64,000 nt of DNA, taken from Bog-950 sp046329495. GTDB taxonomy: Bacteria > Bacteroidota > Bacteroidia > Chitinophagales > LD1. A program made the position numbers and the translations under genes. Positions 51,427 to 59,465 of this stretch are shown in pieces. A model generated the notes under the pieces. It saw nothing but the letters and a program-made list of their open reading frames with translations, was not told the origin of the DNA and searched no databases. Each line of letters opens with the position of its first letter. Position 1 is the first letter of the stretch. The stretch covers positions 1 to 64,000 of the forward strand of contig JAXLUO010000015.1 in assembly GCA_046329495.1 (NCBI GenBank), given 5' to 3'.

Positions 51427-52262
51427 AGGGAGAGGTCCATCTCCTTTGTTCTAATCCACTCTCTTTCTAAGGTTAAAGAACTTTGAGCTTTTAATCTTGC
51501 TTAGCGCCTTTGTGTTAAAAATGAATTATTATTAGGCAATTGTTTCAAAAAATATTACCTTAGTGGCACAAAACACTAAACCTGTGAATTTCACTACCAC
51601 TATCCTTATGTTCATACTTCTCAGTTTGCTGCTAATCGGCAGTGCAAACATTACAATTTTGACAATTTGTGCACTGCAAAATCAACTGCACAAATCTGCA
51701 CAAATGCACAAAAACATAATTTGGGGTAAAGCCCGTTTTTCACTGATTTAACACAAAAATTCATCACATGAAAATTTCTGTAACTTGTGCACAAGCTGAA
51801 AAGTGCACAAGCATGCACAAGTAGCTGTGGATAACCGTAGAGGTTTAGAATTTGCGGCCGGTCCTTTCCAAAACTATGGAAGGTCCCGGGCGAAGCCTTG
51901 CACAAGAATATTAATTACGGTATTTGTCCTACAAATCTTTCCCATCCTATAAATGCTGGTTAAAAGTGTAAAGGAGTGTAAAGTAAGTTCAGCGCTTGTG
52001 CAGAAAAGTGTAAAGAAGTGTAAAGTTTCAGGCGCTGGGAACTGGATACAGTAAACAGAAGACTGTAAACTTTACATCGCCTTTCTTTCTTCGCGCCTTA
52101 GTGGCAAAAAATAATCTGTGTTAATCTGTGCCAATCTGTGGTGAACTTGTATTCGGCTGTTTAACTGGAAACAGCAAACAGAAGACTGTAAACTCTACAT
52201 AGCCTTAGTTCCTTCATGCCTTTGTGGCAAAAAACTTTGATTTTGAAACATTAAATTTTAAA
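51427..52262. other. Large noncoding intergenic region with repeated TGCACAA and GTGTAAAG motifs
   Basis: Between convergent genes, 836 bp hold no credible ORF. The part at 51640-52000 has about eight TGCACAA/TTGTGCA words and several palindromes of the type TTGTGCACAA. TGTGGATAA at 51826-51834 is a perfect DnaA box on the minus strand. AAGTGTAAAGGAGTGTAAAG and AAGTGTAAAGAAGTGTAAAG repeat near 51965 and 52007. The end (52036-52240) is a copy of the 45358 repeat cluster. Confidence 0.6.
52036..52240. repeat. Intergenic repeat cluster, second location
   Basis: A partial unit (52036-52087) and a full unit (52088-52204) share long stretches with 45358-45573, including CTTCGCGCCTTAGTGGCAAA and AATAATCTGTGTTAATCTGT. 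Confidence 0.75.
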
Positions 52263-53918
52263 CTAACTACTTTCTGCCACGCAAACACTATACGTATTAT
52301 ATCCTCCGCTGATGTTCTTTACCCGTTCATAGCCGTTTTGCAACAGTATTCGTTGGGCCAGGTAACCCCTCAAACCAATCTGACAAAAAATATAGATGTT
52401 CTTATCCTTCGGCAATTCCTGTAAGCGGCTGCGCAAATCATCTACCGGTATGTTAATAGCACCTGGTATGGTGCCGGCATTGTATTCGTGTGGTGCGCGC
52501 ACATCCACCAGCAAATCGTCCTTACTCAATGCTGCTACTTCATTCCAATAAATAACATGCAAGCGCTTGCTCAAAATATTATCAGCCACAAAGCCTGCCA
52601 TATTAATAGGGTCCTTCGCCGAAGAGTAAGGCGGCGCATAAGCATGCTCAAACTCCATCAGGTCGTAAATGGTGCCGCCGTCTCTTATTATAGCGGCCAG
52701 CACATCCAGGCGTTTATCCGTTCCTTCAAAGCCCACAACCTGCGCACCGTAAAGCTTACCATCCACCGGCGAAAAGGCGATTTGTATACTCAATTGCTGC
52801 CCGCCGGGGTAATAGCTGGCATGCGCATTACTATGTGTAGTAGATATAAGGTGCGGAACATTGGCTGCCTTCAAATGCTTCGAAGCCATACCGGTGGAAC
52901 CGGCAGTCATATCAAACAGCTTTACAATGGCAGTATTGATAGCGCCCTTGTAACTTTGTTTATTACCCAGCACCATGTTGTTGGCGCAAATACGCCCCTG
53001 CTTATTAGCAGGCCCCGCCAGATACGTGTTCATAGAGTTACCGGTAATCGGGTTGGCAAATTCAATGGCATCACCCACTGCATAAATATCGGGGTTGCTG
53101 GTTTGCAGATACTCGTTTACATAAATGCCTTTAGCAGGTCCCAACTGCAAGCCTGCATGCGCTGCCAGTTTGGTATCGGGCCGCACGCCAATGGAAAGTA
53201 TTACTACATCGGCCGCAATAGCATCGCCATCTTTTATCAGCACATTCAAACCTTTTTCGGTTTGCTCAAACCCGGCAACCGCTGTACTCAATTTCAACTG
53301 CACACCTTTTTCGCGCATGTGCTGCTGTATCTTAGCTGCCAGCGGAAAATCCAGTGGTGCCAAAATCTGTCCCGCCATTTCAATCACGGTAACTTCCATA
53401 CCAAGCGCATGCAGGTTCTCGGCCATCTCCAAACCAATAAAACCGGCGCCAACTATTACAGCCTTTCCGGCCTTGCGTTGGTCCACATAACTTTTAATAA
53501 AGTCGGTGTCGTTTACATTGCGCAGCGTAAAAATGCCCGGCAATGTTATGCCCGGCAGCGGTGGACGAATTGGTTCGGCACCCGGCGAGAGCACCAGCTT
53601 ATCGTAGCTTTCTTCGTAAGCTTTACCTGTTTTCAGGTCAATAGCCTGTATTGTTTTCTTGTCCGGGTTAATAGAAGTAACCTCTGTTTTTACCCGCACA
53701 TCAATATTAAAGCGGGCATTAAACGAAGCAGCCGTTTGCACAAACAGCTTGTCGCGCTGTTTAATTACTTCACCTATGTAGTAGGGCAAACCGCAGTTAG
53801 CGTACGAGATGTATTCACCCTTTTCAAAAATCACAATCTCGGCATGTTCATCCAGCCGCCTTAAACGTGCGGCTGTACTGGCGCCCCCTGCTACGGCACC
53901 TATAATTACATATTTCAT
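52263..53918 (-). CDS. CoA-disulfide-reductase-like FAD oxidoreductase with rhodanese domain
   Basis: A 551-residue flavoenzyme. The N-terminus has the FAD motif IIGAVAGGASTAARLRRL, and the redox Cys is in ISYANCGLPYY, as in CoA-disulfide reductases and related persulfide reductases. The NAD-binding motif is IVGAGFIGLEMAENL, then YAVGDAIEFANP. The C-terminal ~110 residues are a rhodanese domain (DVRAPHEYNAGTIPGAINIP) with the catalytic Cys in IFCQIGLRG. It probably reduces CoA disulfides or per/polysulfides with NAD(P)H, in sulfur or redox homeostasis. The start is the ATG at 53918, since the frame upstream is not conserved. Confidence 0.88.
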   Translation of the reverse strand: MKYVIIGAVAGGASTAARLRRLDEHAEIVIFEKGEYISYANCGLPYYIGEVIKQRDKLFVQTAASFNARFNIDVRVKTEVTSINPDKKTIQAIDLKTGKAYEESYDKLVLSPGAEPIRPPLPGITLPGIFTLRNVNDTDFIKSYVDQRKAGKAVIVGAGFIGLEMAENLHALGMEVTVIEMAGQILAPLDFPLAAKIQQHMREKGVQLKLSTAVAGFEQTEKGLNVLIKDGDAIAADVVILSIGVRPDTKLAAHAGLQLGPAKGIYVNEYLQTSNPDIYAVGDAIEFANPITGNSMNTYLAGPANKQGRICANNMVLGNKQSYKGAINTAIVKLFDMTAGSTGMASKHLKAANVPHLISTTHSNAHASYYPGGQQLSIQIAFSPVDGKLYGAQVVGFEGTDKRLDVLAAIIRDGGTIYDLMEFEHAYAPPYSSAKDPINMAGFVADNILSKRLHVIYWNEVAALSKDDLLVDVRAPHEYNAGTIPGAINIPVDDLRSRLQELPKDKNIYIFCQIGLRGYLAQRILLQNGYERVKNISGGYNTYSVCVAESS

Positions 53919-53978
53919 GGTGGGGATCAATTTCAGGGCAAATGTAGGTTTCCCCACCAATGGTATTTGGAACAAATG

Positions 53979-54854
53979 TTACTGAGTTGCTGAATCGGCA
54001 AGACGTAACATCCAGGTTGCCTGAGTTTTTGCAGGGCTCATGCCGCTTGTTGCAGGCTCATTTTTAAAGCTCCTGGTAAGGTTATTGAAACTGCTTAATT
54101 TCTGGCTGCCGATATGGGCCTCTTTCTCTTTCACAAATCCCATCTCTTCAAAAAAGGCTTCTGCCTCTTCAAAGCTTGCAAACTTATTATCCTCTATGTG
54201 GTGTTGTTCAAAAAAGGTTTTCGTCAACTCAGGCAGCGGCAAAGGTTTCTCGCCTGCTTTACGAATGTAGATATCAGCAGTTATCCAGTAGCCGCCACGT
54301 TGTTTTAATACCTCGCGGATGTTGCGACATAGCTGTTCCTTTTCCTGCCGGTTTAAATACATCAGCAAACCTTCGTTTACAATGGCAATAGGTCCTTCAG
54401 GGAACGAATTGCAGATCGATTGCAGTTCGTTCATGTTCATTGCGTTTAAGCCGGTTAGTTCCAGGGTACCCCTTAATACGGGATGTTCCTCTTTAAGTTT
54501 ATGCACCAGTGCCTTCTTCTCTTCAATAAGGGCCGGTAAGTCGGTATCAATGTAGTACACCTGTTCTGTCATTGCAGTATTAAGCCCCCGCATCGAATAG
54601 CCGGAGGCTAACTCAAGAATGTTCGTTGCACCCGTGCCCTTTAAGAGTTGATCAATGCTTTTGTAGCGCTTCTCAAAATGCAATACACGTGCCCAAAAGG
54701 CAAAATCCGCATTCTTGGTAAGTTCAGCTAAGGTTCTTGGGTAATAGGCTAATTCAGCTAATGTTTTGGCAAAGGGGATATCGGTAAATGCTTTTAACAG
54801 CAAAAGCGATTTCGCCGAAGGGCTGATGGAACTGAAGTTGCGCTCTTCTTTCAT
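53979..54854 (-). CDS. Class I SAM methyltransferase, leucine-carboxyl-methyltransferase-like
   Basis: A 291-residue soluble protein of the LCM / PPM1-like methyltransferase family. The SAM-binding region is ILELASGYSMRGL, followed by YYIDTDLPALIEEKK, and AIVNEGLLMYLNRQEKEQLC is another family block. The substrate is unknown and need not be a protein phosphatase. The ATG at 54854 opens the frame. It lies 60 bp after the start of the CoA-disulfide reductase and on the same strand. Confidence 0.83.
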   Translation of the reverse strand: MKEERNFSSISPSAKSLLLLKAFTDIPFAKTLAELAYYPRTLAELTKNADFAFWARVLHFEKRYKSIDQLLKGTGATNILELASGYSMRGLNTAMTEQVYYIDTDLPALIEEKKALVHKLKEEHPVLRGTLELTGLNAMNMNELQSICNSFPEGPIAIVNEGLLMYLNRQEKEQLCRNIREVLKQRGGYWITADIYIRKAGEKPLPLPELTKTFFEQHHIEDNKFASFEEAEAFFEEMGFVKEKEAHIGSQKLSSFNNLTRSFKNEPATSGMSPAKTQATWMLRLADSATQ

Positions 54855-54955
54855 AATAACAGTTTATGCATACATAACAGGAACGCGGGAATGGGAATTC
54901 AAATATAGCAAGCCCGGCGGCATAGATTTTTACCCATTGACTTAAATACCACGCT

Positions 54956-55156
54956 ATGGAAAAGAAGCAAAATGAGAACCCTGCAGAACACAGCGGTTTG
55001 GGTAAAAACGATAAGCTGAGCAACCGCCACCATGGTAAGGATCCGGCCACCACAAACAACGAACCTTTTGACGAAGGCCAGTTGGAAACCGAAAACAAGC
55101 CGCCCAAAGCCGACGAAAAGGAGAGTAGCGCAGAAGAAGATCCTGCCAGACATTAG
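54956..55156 (+). CDS. Small highly charged disordered protein (66 aa)
   Basis: A 66-residue, extremely hydrophilic protein (MEKKQNENPAEHSGLG, NDKLSNRHHGKDPATTNN, and NKPPKADEKESSAEEDPARH). It is likely disordered and shows no secondary structure of note. Such small charged proteins are found in many Bacteroidota and are usually hypothetical. It precedes htpG on the same strand but is separated from it by a candidate promoter, so it is probably expressed separately. Confidence 0.55.
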   Translation: MEKKQNENPAEHSGLGKNDKLSNRHHGKDPATTNNEPFDEGQLETENKPPKADEKESSAEEDPARH

Positions 55157-55200
55157 TCTGTTGCTGCAATGCTGGCACCCTAATTGAAAAATTGGCAGAG

Positions 55201-55232
55201 TTTGGCCGGTTGGCACATGCCTTGTATTTTGC
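55201..55232 (+). promoter_or_regulatory. Candidate promoter of htpG
   Basis: TTTG at 55201-55204 and TATTTTGC at 55225-55232, 20 bp apart. This is close to the Bacteroidota consensus with one base missing in the -7 spacer. It lies 23 bp before the htpG ATG. Confidence 0.5.
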
Positions 55233-55254
55233 ACCCCACCCAAAACTACATAGC

Positions 55255-57117
55255 ATGGAAAAAGGCACTATTTCTGTTTCAACCGAAAACATTTTCCCCA
55301 TCATCAAAAAATTCCTGTATAGTGAACAGGAGATTTTTTTAAGAGAATTGGTGAGCAATGCTGTTGACGCTACTACCAAACTGCGCAAACTGGCCCAAAT
55401 GGGTGAGGTGCAGGGCGAAGTAGGCGACCTATATGTAGAAGTTTTGCTGGATAAGGACGCCAAAACCCTCACCATCCGCGACCGCGGTATTGGTATGAGC
55501 GCCGAGGAGGTAAAAAAATACATCAACACCATCGCCCTTTCCAGCGCCGAAGAGTTTATCAAGAAGTTTGAAAACACCGACAAAGCGGCCATTATCGGTC
55601 ATTTCGGCCTGGGTTTCTATTCTGCTTTTATGGTGGCCGACAAGGTGGAGTTGTTTACAAAAAGCTATAAGGACGAACCCGCCGCTCACTGGACTTGTAC
55701 CGGCTCAACCGAGTTTGAATTACAGGCAGCCGAAAAAGCCGACCGCGGTACCGATGTGGTATTGCATATAAACGAGGAATCGAAAGAATATCTGGAGGAA
55801 TACAAGATTCGCCAAATACTGGAGAAGTATTGCAAATTCCTGCCGGTTGAAATTCGTTTTGGAACAGAAGAGCAGGAAACAGGAGAGAAGGATGCGGAAG
55901 ACAAACCGGTAATGAAAACCGTTCCGCGGGTGGTAAACAACGCCACTCCGGCTTACATCAAAGCGCCTTCCGAATTAAAGGATGAAGATTACAAGCAGTT
56001 CTACAACGAACTGTATCCTTTCAGCGAGCCTCCTTTGTTCTGGATTCATATCAACACCGATTTTCCGTTCGATCTGAAAGGTATTTTGTACTTCCCTAAG
56101 TTTAAGCCTAATACCGAGCTAAACCGCAATAAGGTACACCTGTATTGCAATCAGGTATTTGTTACCGATTCGGTAGAGCAGATCGTGCCCGACTTTTTAA
56201 CGTTGCTGCAAGGTGTTATCGATTCACCTGATATTCCCTTGAATGTATCGCGCAGCTACCTTCAGGGCGACCCGAACGTGAAGAAGATATCGCAGCATAT
56301 CGTTAAGAAGGTGGCCGATAAATTGCTGGAAATTTTCAATAACGACCGTCCTTCCTTCGAACAGAAATGGGAAAGCCTGGGCATGTTTGTAAAATACGGT
56401 ATGCTCAGCGATGATAAATTTTACAACACCGCACAAAAGTTCTGTCTGTTCCAAAATACCGAAAACAAGAGCTTTACGTTTGATGAGTTAAAAGAGAAAA
56501 CCCAGGCACTGCAGAAAGATAAAAACGGCAAGTTGGTATTGCTCTACAGCACCGATGCTGAGGCGCAGCACACCTACATCCACAATGCGCAAAAATATGG
56601 TTACGAAATTTTGCTGCTGGATGCCTATATCGACCAGCACTTTATTCAGTTCCTGGAAGGCAAACAAACGGATGTGCAGTTCAAACGTGTGGATGCTGAT
56701 ACTTTAAACAAGCTGATTGAAAAAGAGGATGAACCGGCTTCGGTTCTTACCAAAGAGGAAGAAGATAAGCTGAAAGAACTGTTCACTTCGGTTATTGATA
56801 GCAAGGAAGCCCAGGTAGAATTGAAATCATTGCCGCCCGATGAAGTGCCGGTGCAAATCACCCGCAGCGAATTCATGCGCCGTATGAGCGATATGAGCAA
56901 AATGGGTGGCAGCCAGTACGCCTTTATGGGCCAAATACCCGAGCAGTTGAACGTGGTAGTAAACAGTAATCATACTTCTATTAAAAAGTTGCTGGCCGAA
57001 AGTAGTGCGGCACATGCCCGTCAGTTATATGATCTGGCATTGTTGGCACAAGGCACGCTAAAAGGTAAAGCTCTCACCGATTTCATCCATCGCAGTGTAG
57101 GCGAGTTAAGCAAATAA
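55255..57117 (+). CDS. htpG: Molecular chaperone HtpG (Hsp90 family)
   Basis: A 620-residue ATP-dependent chaperone that remodels client proteins, induced by heat. The N-terminal ATPase domain has FLRELVSNAVDATTKLRKLA, DRGIGMSAEEV and GHFGLGFYSAFMVADKVE. The middle domain has the catalytic-loop arginine region (NVSRSYLQGD), and the C-terminal domain lacks the eukaryotic tail. All catalytic residues are intact. The ATG at 55255 starts MEKGTISVSTE. The frame upstream is not conserved. Confidence 0.95.
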   Translation: MEKGTISVSTENIFPIIKKFLYSEQEIFLRELVSNAVDATTKLRKLAQMGEVQGEVGDLYVEVLLDKDAKTLTIRDRGIGMSAEEVKKYINTIALSSAEEFIKKFENTDKAAIIGHFGLGFYSAFMVADKVELFTKSYKDEPAAHWTCTGSTEFELQAAEKADRGTDVVLHINEESKEYLEEYKIRQILEKYCKFLPVEIRFGTEEQETGEKDAEDKPVMKTVPRVVNNATPAYIKAPSELKDEDYKQFYNELYPFSEPPLFWIHINTDFPFDLKGILYFPKFKPNTELNRNKVHLYCNQVFVTDSVEQIVPDFLTLLQGVIDSPDIPLNVSRSYLQGDPNVKKISQHIVKKVADKLLEIFNNDRPSFEQKWESLGMFVKYGMLSDDKFYNTAQKFCLFQNTENKSFTFDELKEKTQALQKDKNGKLVLLYSTDAEAQHTYIHNAQKYGYEILLLDAYIDQHFIQFLEGKQTDVQFKRVDADTLNKLIEKEDEPASVLTKEEEDKLKELFTSVIDSKEAQVELKSLPPDEVPVQITRSEFMRRMSDMSKMGGSQYAFMGQIPEQLNVVVNSNHTSIKKLLAESSAAHARQLYDLALLAQGTLKGKALTDFIHRSVGELSK

Positions 57118-57133
57118 ATTGGATTGTTTCCTT

Positions 57134-58021
57134 ATGCGCTTGTTTTTTGTTTTAATCCTGTTTCCGGCATTGTGCTTTGCGCAACAGAACATTGTGGTTG
57201 ATAGCATAACTTACAGCCATCCGGCAGGTAAAAGCCTGCTAATGGATGTTTATCAACCATTGGGCGATAAGAACACCAAACACCCTCTGGTAATTTTGGC
57301 TCACGGAGGCAGCTTCATGCATGGCAACCGCAAGTGCGATCGTCAACCTGCCTTGTGCATGTTTCTGGCGCAGCATGGTTATGTGGCAGTAAGTATCGAT
57401 TACCGCTTAACCAGCTTGCCGGGTATGAGCACAAAGTGCGCCGCATATAGTAATATCCTGAAGGCTGTTGCAGATGGGCGGGCTGCCGTATCCTGGTTTA
57501 TTAAAGACGCTGCCCAAGGCAATCGTTTTAATGTAGATACCACCGCCATATTTTTCGGCGGAAGTTCGGCAGGCGCAATTCTTGCCCAACAACTGGGGTA
57601 TATAGATGAACTGACAAACTGCAACCCGACATTGACAAAGGCTGCCCAAAAATATTTGCCTGATAGTACAGCTTACATCCCTCACCGCGTAAAAGGCATC
57701 ATCAGTCTTGCCGGTGCACTTTTAGATACCAATATCATAACAAGCGGCGGGCCGGCATTGCTTCACATTCACGGCGATGCTGATCATATTGTCCCCTTCG
57801 GATATAAGCATGCCTTAAATGGTATTGCGCCATTTAAACTGGCAGGTTTGCAGGCATGCCGCAACATTTATCCGCGCCTTAATATTCAATATAGTGAGTA
57901 TGTGTTTAAAAATGCAGGGCACACTACCTGGGATTTAGACAACATGCAGTTTGAAATTGTAAAAGCAAAAGTGCTTGAGTTTTTAAGTGCACATTCAACC
58001 GCTACTTTAAAGCAGCCTTAA
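57134..58021 (+). CDS. Secreted alpha/beta hydrolase (carboxylesterase-like)
   Basis: A 295-residue exported hydrolase. The signal peptide is MRLFFVLILFPALCFA, and the ATG at 57134 is preferred to the TTG at 57119. The oxyanion motif is LAHGGSFMHGNR, the nucleophile is in GGSSAGAI, the acid is in HGDADHIVPF, and the His is in NAGHTTWD. The catalytic triad is complete. It is an esterase or lipase-like enzyme of unknown substrate. It begins 16 bp after htpG. Its end overlaps the convergent TlpA-like gene by 20 bp. Confidence 0.87.
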   Translation: MRLFFVLILFPALCFAQQNIVVDSITYSHPAGKSLLMDVYQPLGDKNTKHPLVILAHGGSFMHGNRKCDRQPALCMFLAQHGYVAVSIDYRLTSLPGMSTKCAAYSNILKAVADGRAAVSWFIKDAAQGNRFNVDTTAIFFGGSSAGAILAQQLGYIDELTNCNPTLTKAAQKYLPDSTAYIPHRVKGIISLAGALLDTNIITSGGPALLHIHGDADHIVPFGYKHALNGIAPFKLAGLQACRNIYPRLNIQYSEYVFKNAGHTTWDLDNMQFEIVKAKVLEFLSAHSTATLKQP

Positions 58022-59408
58022 CGGCATCTTCTAAATCACTTCCTAATAGCCCCTTCGCCAGTATTTTACCTTCTCTGTTTAATAAGAATACAGCGGGCGT
58101 AGTAGTAACATTGTAAAGCGCCAGCACCTTGCTCTCTTTAAGCGGAACCAGTTCGCTTACGTTAATGCCGCTTAAGCCATTTATTGCAAGTGCCTTCTCC
58201 CATTCCTCTTTCTTTTCATCTACCGATACGGCAAAAAGACCCAATCCTTGTTTTCTATATCTTTCGTACATCGCTTGTATTTCAGGTGTTTCCTTTTTGC
58301 AACGGGCACACCAGCTTATCCAGTATATTAGTATGGTAGCTTTATTCTTTTTGCATTGCTCGTACAGGCTTTGCGCTTTGCCGTTCACATCATACAAAAG
58401 TATATCGCGTCCTTTGCTGCCTACCATGCTGCTCTGCATGTTGTTTAGCCTGGTTAATTCTTCCATGCTAAGATTTAGTGCACAACCGTTAGGGTGCTTT
58501 TCGGTTATGTAGTTAACTAATACTTCGCTCTTATACTTTAAAAACACCTTTAGAAGAGAGGTGTATACAAAACTATTGACCTCGTCGTTTTGTGCAAGGC
58601 TGTTCATGATAACATCAATTCCTGCACGCGACCCGTCGGATGTTTTATCCGTGTAGTTGGCCAGGTACTCATGTACTTTATCAATGTAGGCATAATGTCT
58701 TAAAATCCTGGTGTCATTTGTGTTTATCGAGTCGAAGAAGTGATCGTGCAATAGGGCACGGTAGCCGTCATATTGTAATGGCCAAATATCATGCTGGTTT
58801 CTGTAAGGTATAAGCGCCATCGGCACTAATATCACTCCTGTATAGGTACGAGGGAAGGCATTTCTAACTTCTTGTAACGAGGCATCAAAGCCTTGGTAAA
58901 GATATTCCATTCTGTCTTCAACCAGCTTTAGTTGTCTTTTATAATCGGGCTGAAAAAAGGATACGGTTTCCAGCGCAGCGGCTTGTTCATCAAAAAGGGG
59001 TTGATAATGTTGTCGCACCGCAATTAACCGGGCATATGCTTCATTTTCCATCGAATTTTCTATGATGGCTTCTCCATTCATTATGTCCTGATAATTGGCA
59101 GTAACCAGTATTGCTGTATCCGATTTAGATAAAATAAGTTCTGCCTGGTTCTGCTTTTCGCTTTTAAATTTTAAGGCATAAAGCCCATCATGAAAATCCG
59201 GTAGGGCAAAACGGATGAGTGTATCTGTTCTTATTTCTATAGAATCAAGCACAGAAAATTCTTCGCCATAAAACTGCAGTAGTTGCAGCTGGTCAATCCG
59301 TTTAATGCTTACCGGGAAGTTCTTAATCACTACCGTAAAGCTATAAGGCTTACAGTAAACCGTACTACTTAGTAGCACAAGCAATGCTATTATAAAATAT
59401 CTCTTCAT
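58002..59408 (-). CDS. TlpA-family thiol-disulfide oxidoreductase (second copy)
   Basis: A 468-residue exported protein of the same architecture as 48848-50236. It has a signal peptide (IIALLVLLSSTVYC), a DUF4369-like beta domain (YSFTVVIKNFPVSIKR), a helical middle, and a thioredoxin domain with active site YWISWCARCKK. The cis-proline is in VTTTPAVFLL. It probably reduces or forms disulfides in exported proteins. It is placed 57 bp from the large cysteine-containing surface protein gene, on the same strand and behind it, so the two may be co-transcribed. Confidence 0.86.
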   Translation of the reverse strand: MKRYFIIALLVLLSSTVYCKPYSFTVVIKNFPVSIKRIDQLQLLQFYGEEFSVLDSIEIRTDTLIRFALPDFHDGLYALKFKSEKQNQAELILSKSDTAILVTANYQDIMNGEAIIENSMENEAYARLIAVRQHYQPLFDEQAAALETVSFFQPDYKRQLKLVEDRMEYLYQGFDASLQEVRNAFPRTYTGVILVPMALIPYRNQHDIWPLQYDGYRALLHDHFFDSINTNDTRILRHYAYIDKVHEYLANYTDKTSDGSRAGIDVIMNSLAQNDEVNSFVYTSLLKVFLKYKSEVLVNYITEKHPNGCALNLSMEELTRLNNMQSSMVGSKGRDILLYDVNGKAQSLYEQCKKNKATILIYWISWCARCKKETPEIQAMYERYRKQGLGLFAVSVDEKKEEWEKALAINGLSGINVSELVPLKESKVLALYNVTTTPAVFLLNREGKILAKGLLGSDLEDAVKAALK

Positions 59409-59465
59409 GTAGCGTATAAATACAAAACGCTGCTCAAAGCAGCGTTTTGTAAAAAAGTTTTTGCA

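Noticed and set aside
51563..51751. A 62-codon frame with a hydrophobic start in the noncoding region
   Set aside because: Starts at GTG, runs through the repeated TGCACAA words and has no recognisable end or conserved feature; it is probably a chance frame.
51826..51834. Chromosome origin at the DnaA box
   Set aside because: A single perfect box without nearby dnaA, dnaN or a clear AT-rich unwinding element is not enough; kept as an observation only.
51651..51905. An 84-codon minus-strand frame in the same region
   Set aside because: It arises from the same repeated words and its composition (many Cys and Phe) looks like noise.
52488..53864. A 458-codon plus-strand frame opposite the CoA-disulfide reductase
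   Set aside because: It is the antisense shadow of a gene with clear FAD, NAD and rhodanese motifs; the product has no recognisable domain.
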